Below the pieces are notes generated by a model that made no database searches, was not told where the DNA came from, and was given only the letters and a program-made list of their open reading frames with translations. DNA of 64,000 nucleotides from Sanderia malayensis (taxonomy: Eukaryota > Cnidaria > Scyphozoa > Semaeostomeae > Pelagiidae): the NCBI GenBank assembly GCA_013076295.1, contig RQOL01000658.1, positions 2,480,001 to 2,544,000 on the forward strand. Reading direction: 5' to 3'. Made by a program: the position numbers and the translations under genes. Below, piece after piece: positions 35,401-46,456 of this stretch (the first letter of the stretch is position 1; each line of letters opens with the position of its first letter).

Positions 35401-38400
35401 GACAGATAACAGGCAACCAATAGATCGGACAGCAATACAGCCGACAATAAAACAGGAAAGGACGATGTGCTACTTGACAATAGTCTGAGATACAAAGCTC
35501 CAGTACAATAAGAGATGATAGTTAGCATAAGGAAAATCAAAAGGTATCATCTACCTCTGCAACCCATTCCTCGGTGACTTGTCTTGTAGTTGGAAATGGA
35601 ACATCATCATCATCATCTTCTGAGATATTGAAATCATCATCAACTGTGTATCGTAATGGAGCGGTTCTTTGACGTAACTTGATACCAGTGCCCGTCGTCT
35701 TGCCAACAGGAGGAGTACTGGCCTGCGCAGCCTTCATCGGAGTCATTGATTTGTTCTTTGGCTGCGGAGGCTGTATTTTGAATGGTTGCATGGTCTTCTT
35801 AACAAGGTAGTTGTATAAAAGACCATCTGGTGTACGAGGCTTACCATCAAGTATTTCCACTGTAATCACTCCTAAAATGACACAAGGCGACAAAACGTAA
35901 ATCAATAAAATATACAAAGCATTGTGCTCCGCCATAAACTACAAATATAATTATCTACAGTTAATGGATTGTCTCTCCCACCTTTACTTGTTGTTGTTGA
36001 ATGATTAACACCTTTGGGTGGCCTGATGTTAATAACGTCCCATCTAAGGCAACAGTGTAAAATTCGCAGTAAATGCCCAACCGCAGCCAATGAGCGAGAA
36101 TTGAGCAGTCGAAATTTCCAAGCAGTTTCGAAGTTCGGCCTTGGAAATGCGAAAGCATTTGAGCTCTGTTTATAACTGTAGACAAAACTATTCACTTCTG
36201 TCATGCCTGCAGTTCTTGCAAGTTTTCGTAGTCTATGTTTGTCAAGGACGAAAATGCCCTTGGCATCTTTCTTTCGCTGTTTCCAAGCTCGCAGTTCGTG
36301 TTTAATCAGCTTTGGTGGGTCGTCGACGACTTTGTGATACGAACACATGCTCTTCTCTGCATTTTCATACAACACCGCATTCATCGTATTGACAGGTTTC
36401 TTATTATCAATCTTTGCGATTTTTATGGGTGTATTGTCTGACTTGTGCGCTGTGCCAACCGATGAGGTTGATTTCATCTTCAACGCTGCAGCCTTGGCGC
36501 TCAAGGTCTCTTGCAAACTCTTGGCTATGCCACCAGAGCCACTGCCGGTCATTTGAGCTAAGCGGCTCATGATTGGAGTCTGTTGTGTTGGGGTCTTTGT
36601 GCCTGCAAAAAATTGGCAAGAACGAATCGGTAAATACACTGCCTAACAAACCAGCAGTCCACTCCTTTACCGGGACCAATGCATAGCTGCATATGGAACA
36701 GAAATGTGTATAACCCATGTGTATACTTAGATAGCAAATAAATGCATGAAAAATAAACCGCTACGAATGGAATTAAATGCTTACCTCCTTGAGATGCCTT
36801 TGATTGTGTGTTGTCAATAACAATGTGGCCTTGTCCAGATGAAGCCAGTTTAGACAGAGATAAAGCAGTGTTGCCTAGAATCACTGTCTTGCCTGGTTGT
36901 CCTTGCTGAGCTGTTCCACCTTGAATATTCGAACGAATGATGAACTGACCAGGCGATGCTTGAATAATTTGTATACCACCACTTTGGAAGGCACTGCCGC
37001 TCGCAAGAGCCTTGAGAAACGCGGCATTGGTGATCTGCGGAGTAGCCATTGTGATATTGGATTGTGACGAGCCAGGCGCAGGAGCTATAGCGACCGGTCT
37101 ATTTACACCGGTCTTTGTATTCAACTGTGCCAGTGTTGGCATGGAACTGGCTGATGCAAGAAGTGGAAGTTTCACTGTTGATATGTGTGGTTTTGACTGT
37201 TGAATACTGCTTGCTTGTACAATGGTCAGGGCTGGTAGTTGCACTGATGTTGATATCATGGAACTCGACGATGCTGACGTAATATTCTGTGGTATCAATC
37301 TTGGTAATGGAAGCTTGGCGGGCTGCGGAGGAGCCAATGCGGGTAACTTTCTCTCTCCAGTTGTTTCTGTCAGAATTGAAGATGTTATCGCTGCACTCGG
37401 TATAACTGTAACTGCATTGATAGTCGGCACACCAGCTTTATTATCAACACTTTTAACACTCTCGCATTTTGTGGAGTTGTCAATTGATTCACTCACACTT
37501 GTAGTCACGGATATTTGATCAGCACATGTTATTGGTAATGGCACAGATTTCACTTGGCACTCTGAGGTTTGCTTTACTTCTGGAAAATTTTCTTCATTGG
37601 CTAGTGATTTCAGCATTTTTTCTGACGATTCACTGCCAGTTTTTCCAAGCAATTTATCCAGAAGACGTTGTGTTTCATGCGCAAGAGACTTCGGGTCCCC
37701 TGCTCCTTCCACCTTCGATTCCTTGGGTCCATCTTCCATCGCACCATCTAACGAAGCATTTGATGACAATGCGATCTCTTTACCAACTGTCGTCACGTGA
37801 GAATTCAACGTCACGGCAGCCTCGAAGTCATTCTCCTTTAACTTTGCAATCACATCTGTCAGAGGCTGCGCTGCATGAGTAACATGATCAACACTACTAT
37901 CAACTGCAGCCGTAGTACTTGATGTAGCACTGTCAGTTTCGCTTTCAATAACAGTCAATAGCTTCTCAGCCACTGAGCATTCCAAGTGCTCCTGCGCATT
38001 CACGAGGCTGCTTTCCACACTTTCACTGTTCCCTTCAGGCTTGATAGCATCAATATTTGCAGACTCAACACTCTTCCCATCTTCAAGCTCCTTCTCGGTC
38101 TTAACAAAATCCGCCTTCGCATTGACAACTGGCTCTATTTGTCCTTCTGTTGCTCCACCAGGCGTAATCGGTTCGGCATTCGCTACATCAATTTCAGCCG
38201 AATTTTTCTCGGTCACAGTGCTTGCTGTGTCTGGCTGCAAATCTCCAGTAAATAGATCAAATTCGATGTCAGAAGCCCTGACTTTCATATCATCGACATC
38301 AAGAGTGGTCTTCTTAGGTGGCAACATAATGTCACTCGGTGGAATAACTGGTCTCTCTATTTCTTTCTGAGCATTTGCAATACTCTGCGTAGACTTTATT

Positions 38401-41400
38401 TCAATCGCAGTCTGATTATGAATGCCAGACTTTTCACATTCCATTGAATCCGATTTCTTTTCAGCATCAGATTCAGCTTGGCACTCAGCGCTCTTCTCTT
38501 TGAATTCAACATCAATCGATGCAGAGTTAGCTTCAGACGATGATTCATTTTTGTCCACAGATGATGATTCGTTATCGTTACGCATCAGTTCTTGGTTTAT
38601 ACTTTCTTTCGTCATCTCAACATCAGTTGTGCCTCCCTTTTCGATTAAAACAGTAGAATCCTTTTTAGCAACAACAGAAGACGAACCTTCTGATGATTGT
38701 ATCAAAGGCCCATTCACCATGTCTGTCTGCTTTACCTCTTCAGTTGTGCTTTCTAACTGCGCATCCTCAACAACGGATTGTTCAGATGTATCGTGCGAAG
38801 GAGCATCATTCATTTCAACATCAACAGAGTTTACCAATGGAGGTTCTTTCAGTTCGGACGAGTCTGAAATGACGGATGATACAACTGTGGTACTTGAAGA
38901 CACTGAAACACAAAGCGACGTTGTTGTTGTTGTTGCCAATGTTGCTGTTGCTGTTGTTGTGTTGAAAAAAGCGTTCACGTCGGTAATCATGGTTTCTGTA
39001 TCAGATGACAACGAAGCTTGTATCGCTGACTGTGCATCTACATTGCTCATTGTGGTAATGGCATTCGACATTGAAACGTCTGCACTGTGTGCTGAGGCAA
39101 AAGCATTGGCATTCATTGAATCGGTATTAGCATCAGATACGCAAGCATTTACATTGATTGACGATGCAGGAATACTGCCTACGTACGATGTGGTATCACT
39201 AGAAGAGCATGGGGTAATTGAAGAACTAGTTCCAGAGCTTTCGGCCGTTGTTAAAGAAGGAACTACCTCCATGCTTGAGCTCTTTGAATCTGCTGTGATT
39301 GTTGGTTGAGTAATGCTTGCAATTGTTGAGACCATTTGAGCAGCTTGCGTTGTGTCAGTCGATTGAGGCATTGTAGCAGTTGATTGAGGCGTTGTTTCAG
39401 TCGATTGGGGCGTTGTGGCAGTCGATTGGGGTGCTGTGTCAGTCGATTGAGGTATGTTAGCAGTCGATCGAGGCAATGGAGCAGTTGATTGAGGCGTTGT
39501 AGCAGTCGATTGAGGCATTGTGGCAGTCGATTGAGGTGTTGTAGCAGGCGTTTGAGCAAAAGACGCAATACCAACAACATCGATCTCTTCCTCCATTTCA
39601 CTTGAAGTCGACTTGTTAAGGGCTTCGGTAGCACGCTCCTTCACAGCTGCAATAGAGACAACGGGCTTTTCTGCTGCCTGTTTACCAACTGAAGCATCAA
39701 AACTGCTTCCAGTGGCATTCGTTGTTGTAGCAGCCAATGCTGATGGCTCACTACTTTGCGTCGAAGTAACTGTTGCATTAACAAATACATTTGCCTTGCT
39801 GGTTTCCTCGGTTGACGTGTCCTTAGTGACTTCGCCTGGAACAAAAACAAGAGATTGCTTACAAAATTAGACAATGAACCCTTAAACCAGTGTAAAAGTG
39901 TTCTAAACTAAGGAGAAGGGAACCTCTCAGAAATATATCCCATCAATAAAAGTGTAAAATGGCGTAAACTAACCAGTAGTTTCTTCTCTCTTCACTTTAG
40001 CTTCAATCTTGACGAGTTCTTTTTTGTGAATATCTTCCTTTCGTTTCTTCACAACACCTACAACCTCCTCTAGTTTCTGTATCTTCGTTGCCTTTTGCTC
40101 TTTGCTCGGCCATGTTATATCTATCTTTCGCTTTCGTGTTCTCAAGGTCCCGATTCCCCCATTCCATGAAAAACCGCCTCCTCCAATCAACCGATACTCT
40201 TCACCCTTCTGCTCCCAAATTGTGTGGCGGGGAATCCAGCTGAACTTCACAGGAGCAGCTAAAATGTAAATTAAGAACGCGTCAATATGAAACAATTCGC
40301 CGATGTTCAACAATACTAATTAACAATATTGATGATTGGATGTGAAACCTTTTTCGCGTGGCAATCCATCAGTTTCTTCTTCGACTTCGTCGTCATATGG
40401 ATCCCGGTCCTTTAATCCTTTGATCGGTTTCTTATTCTTCCCTTCGGATTGCATTCGCTTGAGCAATAAGTGTCCGAGCGACTCTCTCCAAACACCCAGT
40501 TTAATAAGCGGCTTGATTGCTCTTTGCAACACGATCAACATGGCGGAGAACTCGGGTACATCTTTACACATGCGCACTGCTTTAATCCACGTTGGTAGCT
40601 GTTTGTACCACATTGGATGCAAAAATGCCGTTGGTATTGAGCTTTCGAATGACAACATTGAGCTACGCAGGGTACTGGTAGCAAGTGCTGGGCCTTGGCA
40701 TACTTCACCAAGCCATTTGAAGTCGTAGAGTCGGAATTTGTTGCCAAGAGCTCTTCTTTTATCTCTCTCTGACTGATGATCATGTTTACTGCTCGCCAAT
40801 GAATTCGAGTAGTATTGATTCTCATACATGACGTAAGAACCTTCCATGCCAAGCTTGAAGTAGCTTTTAGGCTCTGCGATTTTAATAGCTTCCAAGAGCT
40901 TATCTGCAGTTGCTTCTGGGTTTTCATCTGTCGATTTTTCTGCCTTAATTTCTTTATCTTCATGGTTAAAAGCATCTGCCCCAAGTTTCTCTTCACACGA
41001 TAAAGCAACTTCTTGTGATTTCTCGCTCGCTGAACTCATCAGAGGCTTTTTCGCAGCTACAGCCTCCTTTTCACTATCTATGCGGCCCGCAGCCTCGCTT
41101 GCATCTCCGCTCTTATCTCCTTCTTTAATTTCTTCAGCAGACTGTGTGTCCTTCGTTTCTGGCATCGGTTCCTGTTCACCTGTATCCATAGCTACATCAT
41201 TTACACCATGTGAAGCAGTTTGTGGCTCCATTTCTTTTTCATTCTTCTCTGAAGCTTCCTCTGTTGCCTTGATATCATTATTTAAAGTTTCCATAGATTT
41301 GTCTGCGCTCTCATCCACAACACTTGATTTACCTTCATTTACTGATGATTCCAATACCTTTGGAGTTTCAACTGTTGTTTCTAAATCTTTATTATCCTCC

Positions 41401-43543
41401 TGCAACGTTAATTCATTATCCTTGATCATCTCTGAAGCCCCCTTCTCTTCACAAACTACTTTCACTTTCACGTCAGCAGTATCAATTTGTGGTGATTTCT
41501 CTTCACTCTGCTCGCCTTGAGTGCTAAAAAACTCTTGAAACTCTTTCTCTATCTCCACTGATATCTGCTGCACTTCATTTACAAGCTTATTATCTTTACC
41601 ATCACTCGACTCAACCGTGGGCTCATCTTGTGATATAGATTCACTACATTCTGGTGTTATTTTCTGCTTTACTGGCATTATTGGCACGGGCTCCTGGTCT
41701 CCCACAAATGTCACCTCAAGATTTGATTCTCTGCTTTTATCTTTATCAGCTGCAACAGTTTGGAGAAAAACGAAATGATTAATTAATTGCAAACTTATTC
41801 AAGTAGCCAAAATTTTTCACAACCAATTGCATACTCACCTTCTTTGCTGATAGATGTTTCTTTTTTCTCATCAACTTTTTCAGCTTTTGCTTGTTCTGCT
41901 GCATCTTTGCTTTCAAGCCTGATTCCTTTGTCTCTAGGTTTGTATAAAAAAGGTACCAGATCCCCTGAAAAAATAAGAGGATAGATAACAAAACATTTCA
42001 GAAATCCTTTCCTTGCATTAACTATTAATATCTATGAATATTGATATGTAATTCAAGAACAAACCCTTAGCAGCATTAGTAAGTTCTTCAGTACATCTCA
42101 TGTGCTGGATAATGAGTTCATACTTTTCTTCTAATGTCTGCACAAGTGGCTGTTCATAACCGTCTTCTTTAAGACAATCAATTAACTCATTCAGATGAGA
42201 TTCACAACTGTAGTAATATGTTTCATGTTGACCTTCCCTGAAAATCAAAATAATCAACATATTATATATTCCCTGAAAATCAAAATAATCAACATATTAT
42301 ATATTCCATGAAAACCAATAATCAACAACGGTTTGCATGCATTAAGAAGAATCCTTACACATCAATTAATGAGAAAATGAAAACAGATTAGAACTTTCAC
42401 TGAAGAAAAACTACAAGACACTTACACAATAATTCTTCGAATAAGAAACCAATACTTTCTTCTATGCCGATCAGTACCAAGCGGGGTATTGCGATAAATA
42501 GAATGCTTATCAATCTCAGCCAAGAGATCAGTGACCCCCTTGACTTTCTGTGCTTCACAGACGGGGCATAGCCAATCGCCGGGAGGCACTTCGGAGAGAG
42601 GGGGTTTCAAGCATGCTAAATGATAGACTGCGGGACAAAGTTCACAGCAAAGTAAATCACCCATTCTACCACAACTTCTGCAGTAATCATCAGATATGAA
42701 CATCCGTTCATTAGCAATCTCTTCTCTGACTGTATTCGATGTAAGGAAATAATCGCACAATCTGGTGAGTACTTTTAATTTGCCCTCAACACTAACAAAT
42801 GGATATGAAGAATCTTCGACTATTGTAAAGAGATCAGCGAAATCTTTATCAGATTTGATGTAACTACGAACAACATCAGGCCATGTGAAGGAATCAAGGA
42901 GATACCAATGGATGTTAATGCTGTCTTTTTCATCATTTGGACCAAAAACGATTCCATTTCCTTCATCTTCAGAGAGCAGAGCTCGAAGAAGGCCAATGTG
43001 TATCTCTGCGATAATACATGGCTGCTCATCAGCTCGCAATGCTGCACAAAAATCCTCGAAACCAAATGGAGATATACGAAGCATTCTCGCGAAATGTCGG
43101 ACGGTTTCATAAACTTGTAAAGCATTCATAAGAAGTTCGCTCGATAATAATAGATCATCAGATGATGGTGGTAGATTTAGTGATTTTGATATCAAAGTTT
43201 CGTCGATCCTCTCCACTTTAAGTGGGCAACTAACAATGGCCTTTCTTGCTGGTGTTCCAACACTTGTGCCACTTTGACTAGAAACCTCACTAAATGATGA
43301 AAGCGTTGTATCCTGAGAATCAATGCTGTCATCTGAATCAATTGCATCATCGTAGATAAACTCATCTTCTCTATATTTACTCTTCCTCGTCTTCCTGTCA
43401 GATTGTCGCAAATATTTTCTCGATGAAGTGTCGCTCGATGCAGGACTATGAGGTCCAGAATTGTCCTTCGCGCCATTTTTAATGAGTAAAAATTTACGAC
43501 TAGGCGTAAGGCGTTGAGATCCCCTGCCCCTTACACGTGGCAT
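32452..43543 (-). CDS. BPTF: Nucleosome-remodelling factor subunit BPTF (NURF301)
   Basis: Sixteen exons: 42426-43543, 42065-42237, 41839-41964, 40349-41749, 39974-40258, 36785-39835, 35982-36602, 35555-35871, 34668-35169, 34369-34534, 34050-34247, 33766-33963, 33490-33666, 33125-33320, 32789-32873, 32452-32657. They give 2939 residues (human about 3046). Order: basic N-terminus, DDT domain (~129-190), PHD finger ([13 protein letters not shown] onward, ~288-330), WHIM-like segment ([17 protein letters not shown]), acidic region, [13 protein letters not shown] block, a Ser/Thr-rich stretch with ATTPQST heptads, and the C-terminal reader. The reader has two PHD fingers ([36 protein letters not shown]) with YCLC/YCIC starts, then the bromodomain ([29 protein letters not shown]). 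BPTF is the scaffold of NURF, reading H3K4me3 and acetylated H4 to recruit the ISWI ATPase. Two fingers precede the bromodomain, as in Drosophila NURF301; human BPTF has one there. Confidence 0.97.
39300..39550 (-). repeat. 21-bp coding minisatellite (ATTPQST heptads) in BPTF
   Basis: About ten imperfect 21-bp units encode the heptapeptide ATTPQST or variants ([28 protein letters not shown]). The array is in frame and uninterrupted. Divergence among units is mostly at the third and second positions of each heptad. Confidence 0.92.
42236..42305. repeat. 35-bp tandem duplication spanning a BPTF splice acceptor
   Basis: Two perfect 35-bp copies abut, at 42236-42270 and 42271-42305. Read on the minus strand each copy contains TTGATTATTTTGATTTTCAG followed by GGAA, so the acceptor of BPTF exon 2 is present twice. 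Use of the distal copy would add 35 bases and shift the frame. Confidence 0.95.
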
Positions 43544-43874
43544 AACAAATCTATTAATTTAAATCACTATGCACTCTAGAATGTTATCAAGACGATTTCA
43601 TACCAACCATCTCTATCTAAAGTGATATGGCCTTGATTCATCCTCTTTTTCCATAAGACTCCATTACAATCTTAAAACTTCCATGAAAAGCACATTTCTT
43701 CAATAACGAGACGAAGCAAGAATCATCACGTGACCATACATCCCACAATTCAGTTCACATGCGCCTTCACATTCCATTTCAGTGACGCTGCGGAGATATT
43801 GCAAATTTCTCCACGTGCCATTATGTAAACAAAAACAACTGTCATAGGAACTGACTTTTTTCCTTTGCAAGAAG
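43544..43874. promoter_or_regulatory. Probable bidirectional promoter of BPTF and EEF2KMT
   Basis: 331 bp separate the divergent start codons. An open frame on the minus strand covers part of it but matches nothing. No canonical TATA element is evident. Shared promoter use is inferred from the geometry. Confidence 0.5.
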
Positions 43875-45737
43875 ATGGATAAAGTTTTCATGAGCTATGC
43901 TTCTATGACACAATTAAGCAAAATAAATGTGGAGGTATGAAAAATTTTGAAATCACTTTTGTCTGATGCAGATTTTTCTTGTAAACATCAGGTGAAAGTA
44001 GCAAATCTTTTTTTTTTACAAGATATAATTTTTTTTCAAAGGATTGGAGGCGTTATTTTACTCAGACAGACACCCAGCAGGAACTGATAAACAAAGTAAA
44101 TTGTGCCTTAAACATTTCGAAGCGGATTGATCCGTTTCTCAACAATATCTAGAATACTTATTTCTTAATTTTTATGAAGGTATTAAAGTGCAAACATGCA
44201 GAAAACTTTCCTGTGTCTACCAAATACAAATTGAGATTCATGAAAGTTCTTATAGACCAACTAGAGAGCTGTGGAATTGAAGTTATCGAAGAAATTTACA
44301 ATGAATACTTGATCTTGCTGCATAAAGACATTGCTGAAGATTATTGCTTCAAAACGTATTTCTTTGTAAGAGTTTTTGATGACATGCACTTACAATACGG
44401 AGAAGCGTCATGATTGTGACTCCATTATAACTGATTTCTACATTTAATCTACAAAACTTCATCTTTTATTTTGTTATTCTTCCTAAATTCAGCAAGATGG
44501 AAAAAAGATAATTAGCAGAGAGGCAACTTCGATGCTTTCTTCTGGAACAACAGGTTTAGTTCCGTGGCAAGCTGCTTTTAAAATGTGTGAATGGGTGAAT
44601 TCTAATCCTGAATATTTCAATGGAAAGTGAGTTGTTATTGAATCATTTCAGGGGAACATTTCTTATTTGTCATTTTGTCATTAAAGAGTTAATTTTCCCG
44701 TTAATCTATTTTTTCCAGGAAAATCCTCGAACTGGGTTGTGGAAGTGGCTTCCTTGGAATGTTCATCTGTAAATCTACAAAAATCTGTGATTATTTATTC
44801 ACAGACTGTCACGATAAAGTTCTTGATTATCTTAGAATAAACCTGGCTATTAATAGCATTAAAGTTAACTGTGACTGTGGAAATTTGTTGCAAGGTGAAA
44901 CTACAACAAATGTAGAAGCAGAGAGATGTAATAATATTGATATCAAGGAAAGCTCTGCTGGATTTGTTTTAAAAGCTTCAGCTACTCATCCTATTGTGAA
45001 AGCAACTGTTTTAGACTGTGACTGTTGCAGAGATAGTGAAATTAACAATGCAAATAGAAATAAAGAATTATCGGTGAATATCAATAAAATGGACTGGACT
45101 AATTTTCAATCCTCTGAATACTTTAGTGGAAAAGATATTGATATAATAATTGGATCAGGTTTGTGTTTCTATGTAATTTTAGTTGTATTATGATTTTGTG
45201 GTGTCACTATTTGCATTACATTTTTCATGAATATTTGATCACATTAATTATCTTTCAGATTTAGTATTTGATTGTGCTATCATACCATCATTGGTTGATG
45301 TTATTAAGTATTTCCTTAGGTAAGTTTTATTACGATTTTGTCTTTAATGTCTTCTGCTTTAAGTTGCCAAGCTTACTCTTTGGTTATAAATTGTATTGAA
45401 TAGTAAATTGTATTTCTGTTTCTGTAGCAAATCAGAGAATACAGTGGCGTTAATTTCATCAACAATACGCAACACAGAGACCTATGAATTCTTTCTCCAT
45501 TGCTTAGGTATTTTTTACTTTGTTTAACTAATTGACCGATTGATATAGCCTTTCTTTAAAGCCATTTATTATAAGAAGCTTTCTTTAATGTAGGTCTTTG
45601 ATTCTTTTTTAGTGGAAAGCAATTTAAATGCAAGAACCATCAATCAATTGGAATCTAATCATCTCTTTGAAGAAATGAACAATGTAGCTTCTTCGTGCGA
45701 GATAAAACTATTGGAAATTACTAAATGTAGATATTAA
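43875..45737 (+). CDS. EEF2KMT: eEF2-lysine N-methyltransferase (FAM86 family)
   Basis: Eight exons (43875-43934, 44042-44095, 44180-44365, 44493-44626, 44719-45158, 45259-45319, 45428-45507, 45613-45737) give 379 residues. Human EEF2KMT is about 330; the extra length is an Asn/Cys-rich insertion in exon 5. The FAM86 N-terminal domain occupies ~1-100, followed by SREATSMLSSGTTGLVPWQAA, which matches the human LSESTAIISYGTTGLVTWDAA segment. The SAM-binding motif I is KILELGCGSGFLG (~145-157), then LFTDCHDKVLDYLRINL. The motif after the split exon 5/6 junction reads GSDLVFDCAIIPSLV, where human has AADVLYCPEAI. The enzyme trimethylates a lysine of elongation factor 2. Exon 2 uses a tight acceptor directly after a T-tract. 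Confidence 0.9.
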
Positions 45738-46456
45738 ATAATAGATGTATATTTGATAATTTGGAATATTTATTGAATATTGTGTCTATTCCCTCATGTT
45801 TATTTTGTTCCCGATTCCCCACCATAAACCCGACCATATCAAACCGCATGGACTTCGTTCCGGGTTCCTTTTCAGAATTCCCGGTATTTTTATTGATATA
45901 AAAAAAAAAAAAAAAAAAAATTTTTATTGATTAGATTCCATGCCCCCTTGTGTGTTGTTGTTTACAACCTTGTTTTCGCTTTACAAATGGCTGTCGTAAA
46001 TTATTTATAACGCAGTCAAAAAGTACGCGTTCATGGCGAGCCGATGTTTGGAAAATACCATATTCACAGGTGGAAAGGATTGTGATTATCGAATAAACGG
46101 ATAATTGTCTTAAATTAAAAATCCACGCTGCTTTATTGCCATTAAAAGTGAATGAGATTTCCAAAAGACCTACAAGGTGGAACCATTTTGAGTCGCAGTT
46201 GCACCTTTTAGGCCTATTTCATGCCTCATGTGATTTTAGTTTGTAGATCTTTGGAAACAAGATTGTTGTAGGGATTCTGTCAACGAGCTTATCACGAAAA
46301 AATACGAGGGGAAACGGAAAGGTTGATCGGTGACAATTTTGAGAAATGGTGTGAAAGACGTTTGACTAATTGCTGAGCCTACAATAATGATAGCATCCTT
46401 AATCTAAAGGAATCTGAAATCTCATTGGTTTAGATGGTCGCATAAACGATAATAAG
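45738..46456. other. Spacer between EEF2KMT and TEX2
   Basis: Contains the EEF2KMT 3' UTR and TEX2 promoter region. A run of 21 adenines starts at 45900, followed by TTTTTATTGATT, so A and T tracts face each other. It might be a degraded retroposon tail. No exon recognised. Confidence 0.5.

Noticed and set aside
38422..39309. 295-codon plus-strand ORF
   Set aside because: It is antisense to the large Ser/Thr-rich BPTF exon. Its Ser/Thr/Val-rich content mirrors the coding strand, so it is a shadow frame.
40535..41008. 157-codon minus-strand ORF and several plus-strand ORFs within 40.3-41.5 kb
   Set aside because: They lie in other frames of the BPTF acidic exon, with no domain and no start context.
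45900..45920. Poly-A run as evidence of a processed pseudogene
   Set aside because: No gene-like sequence precedes it and no target duplication is visible; treated as simple sequence.
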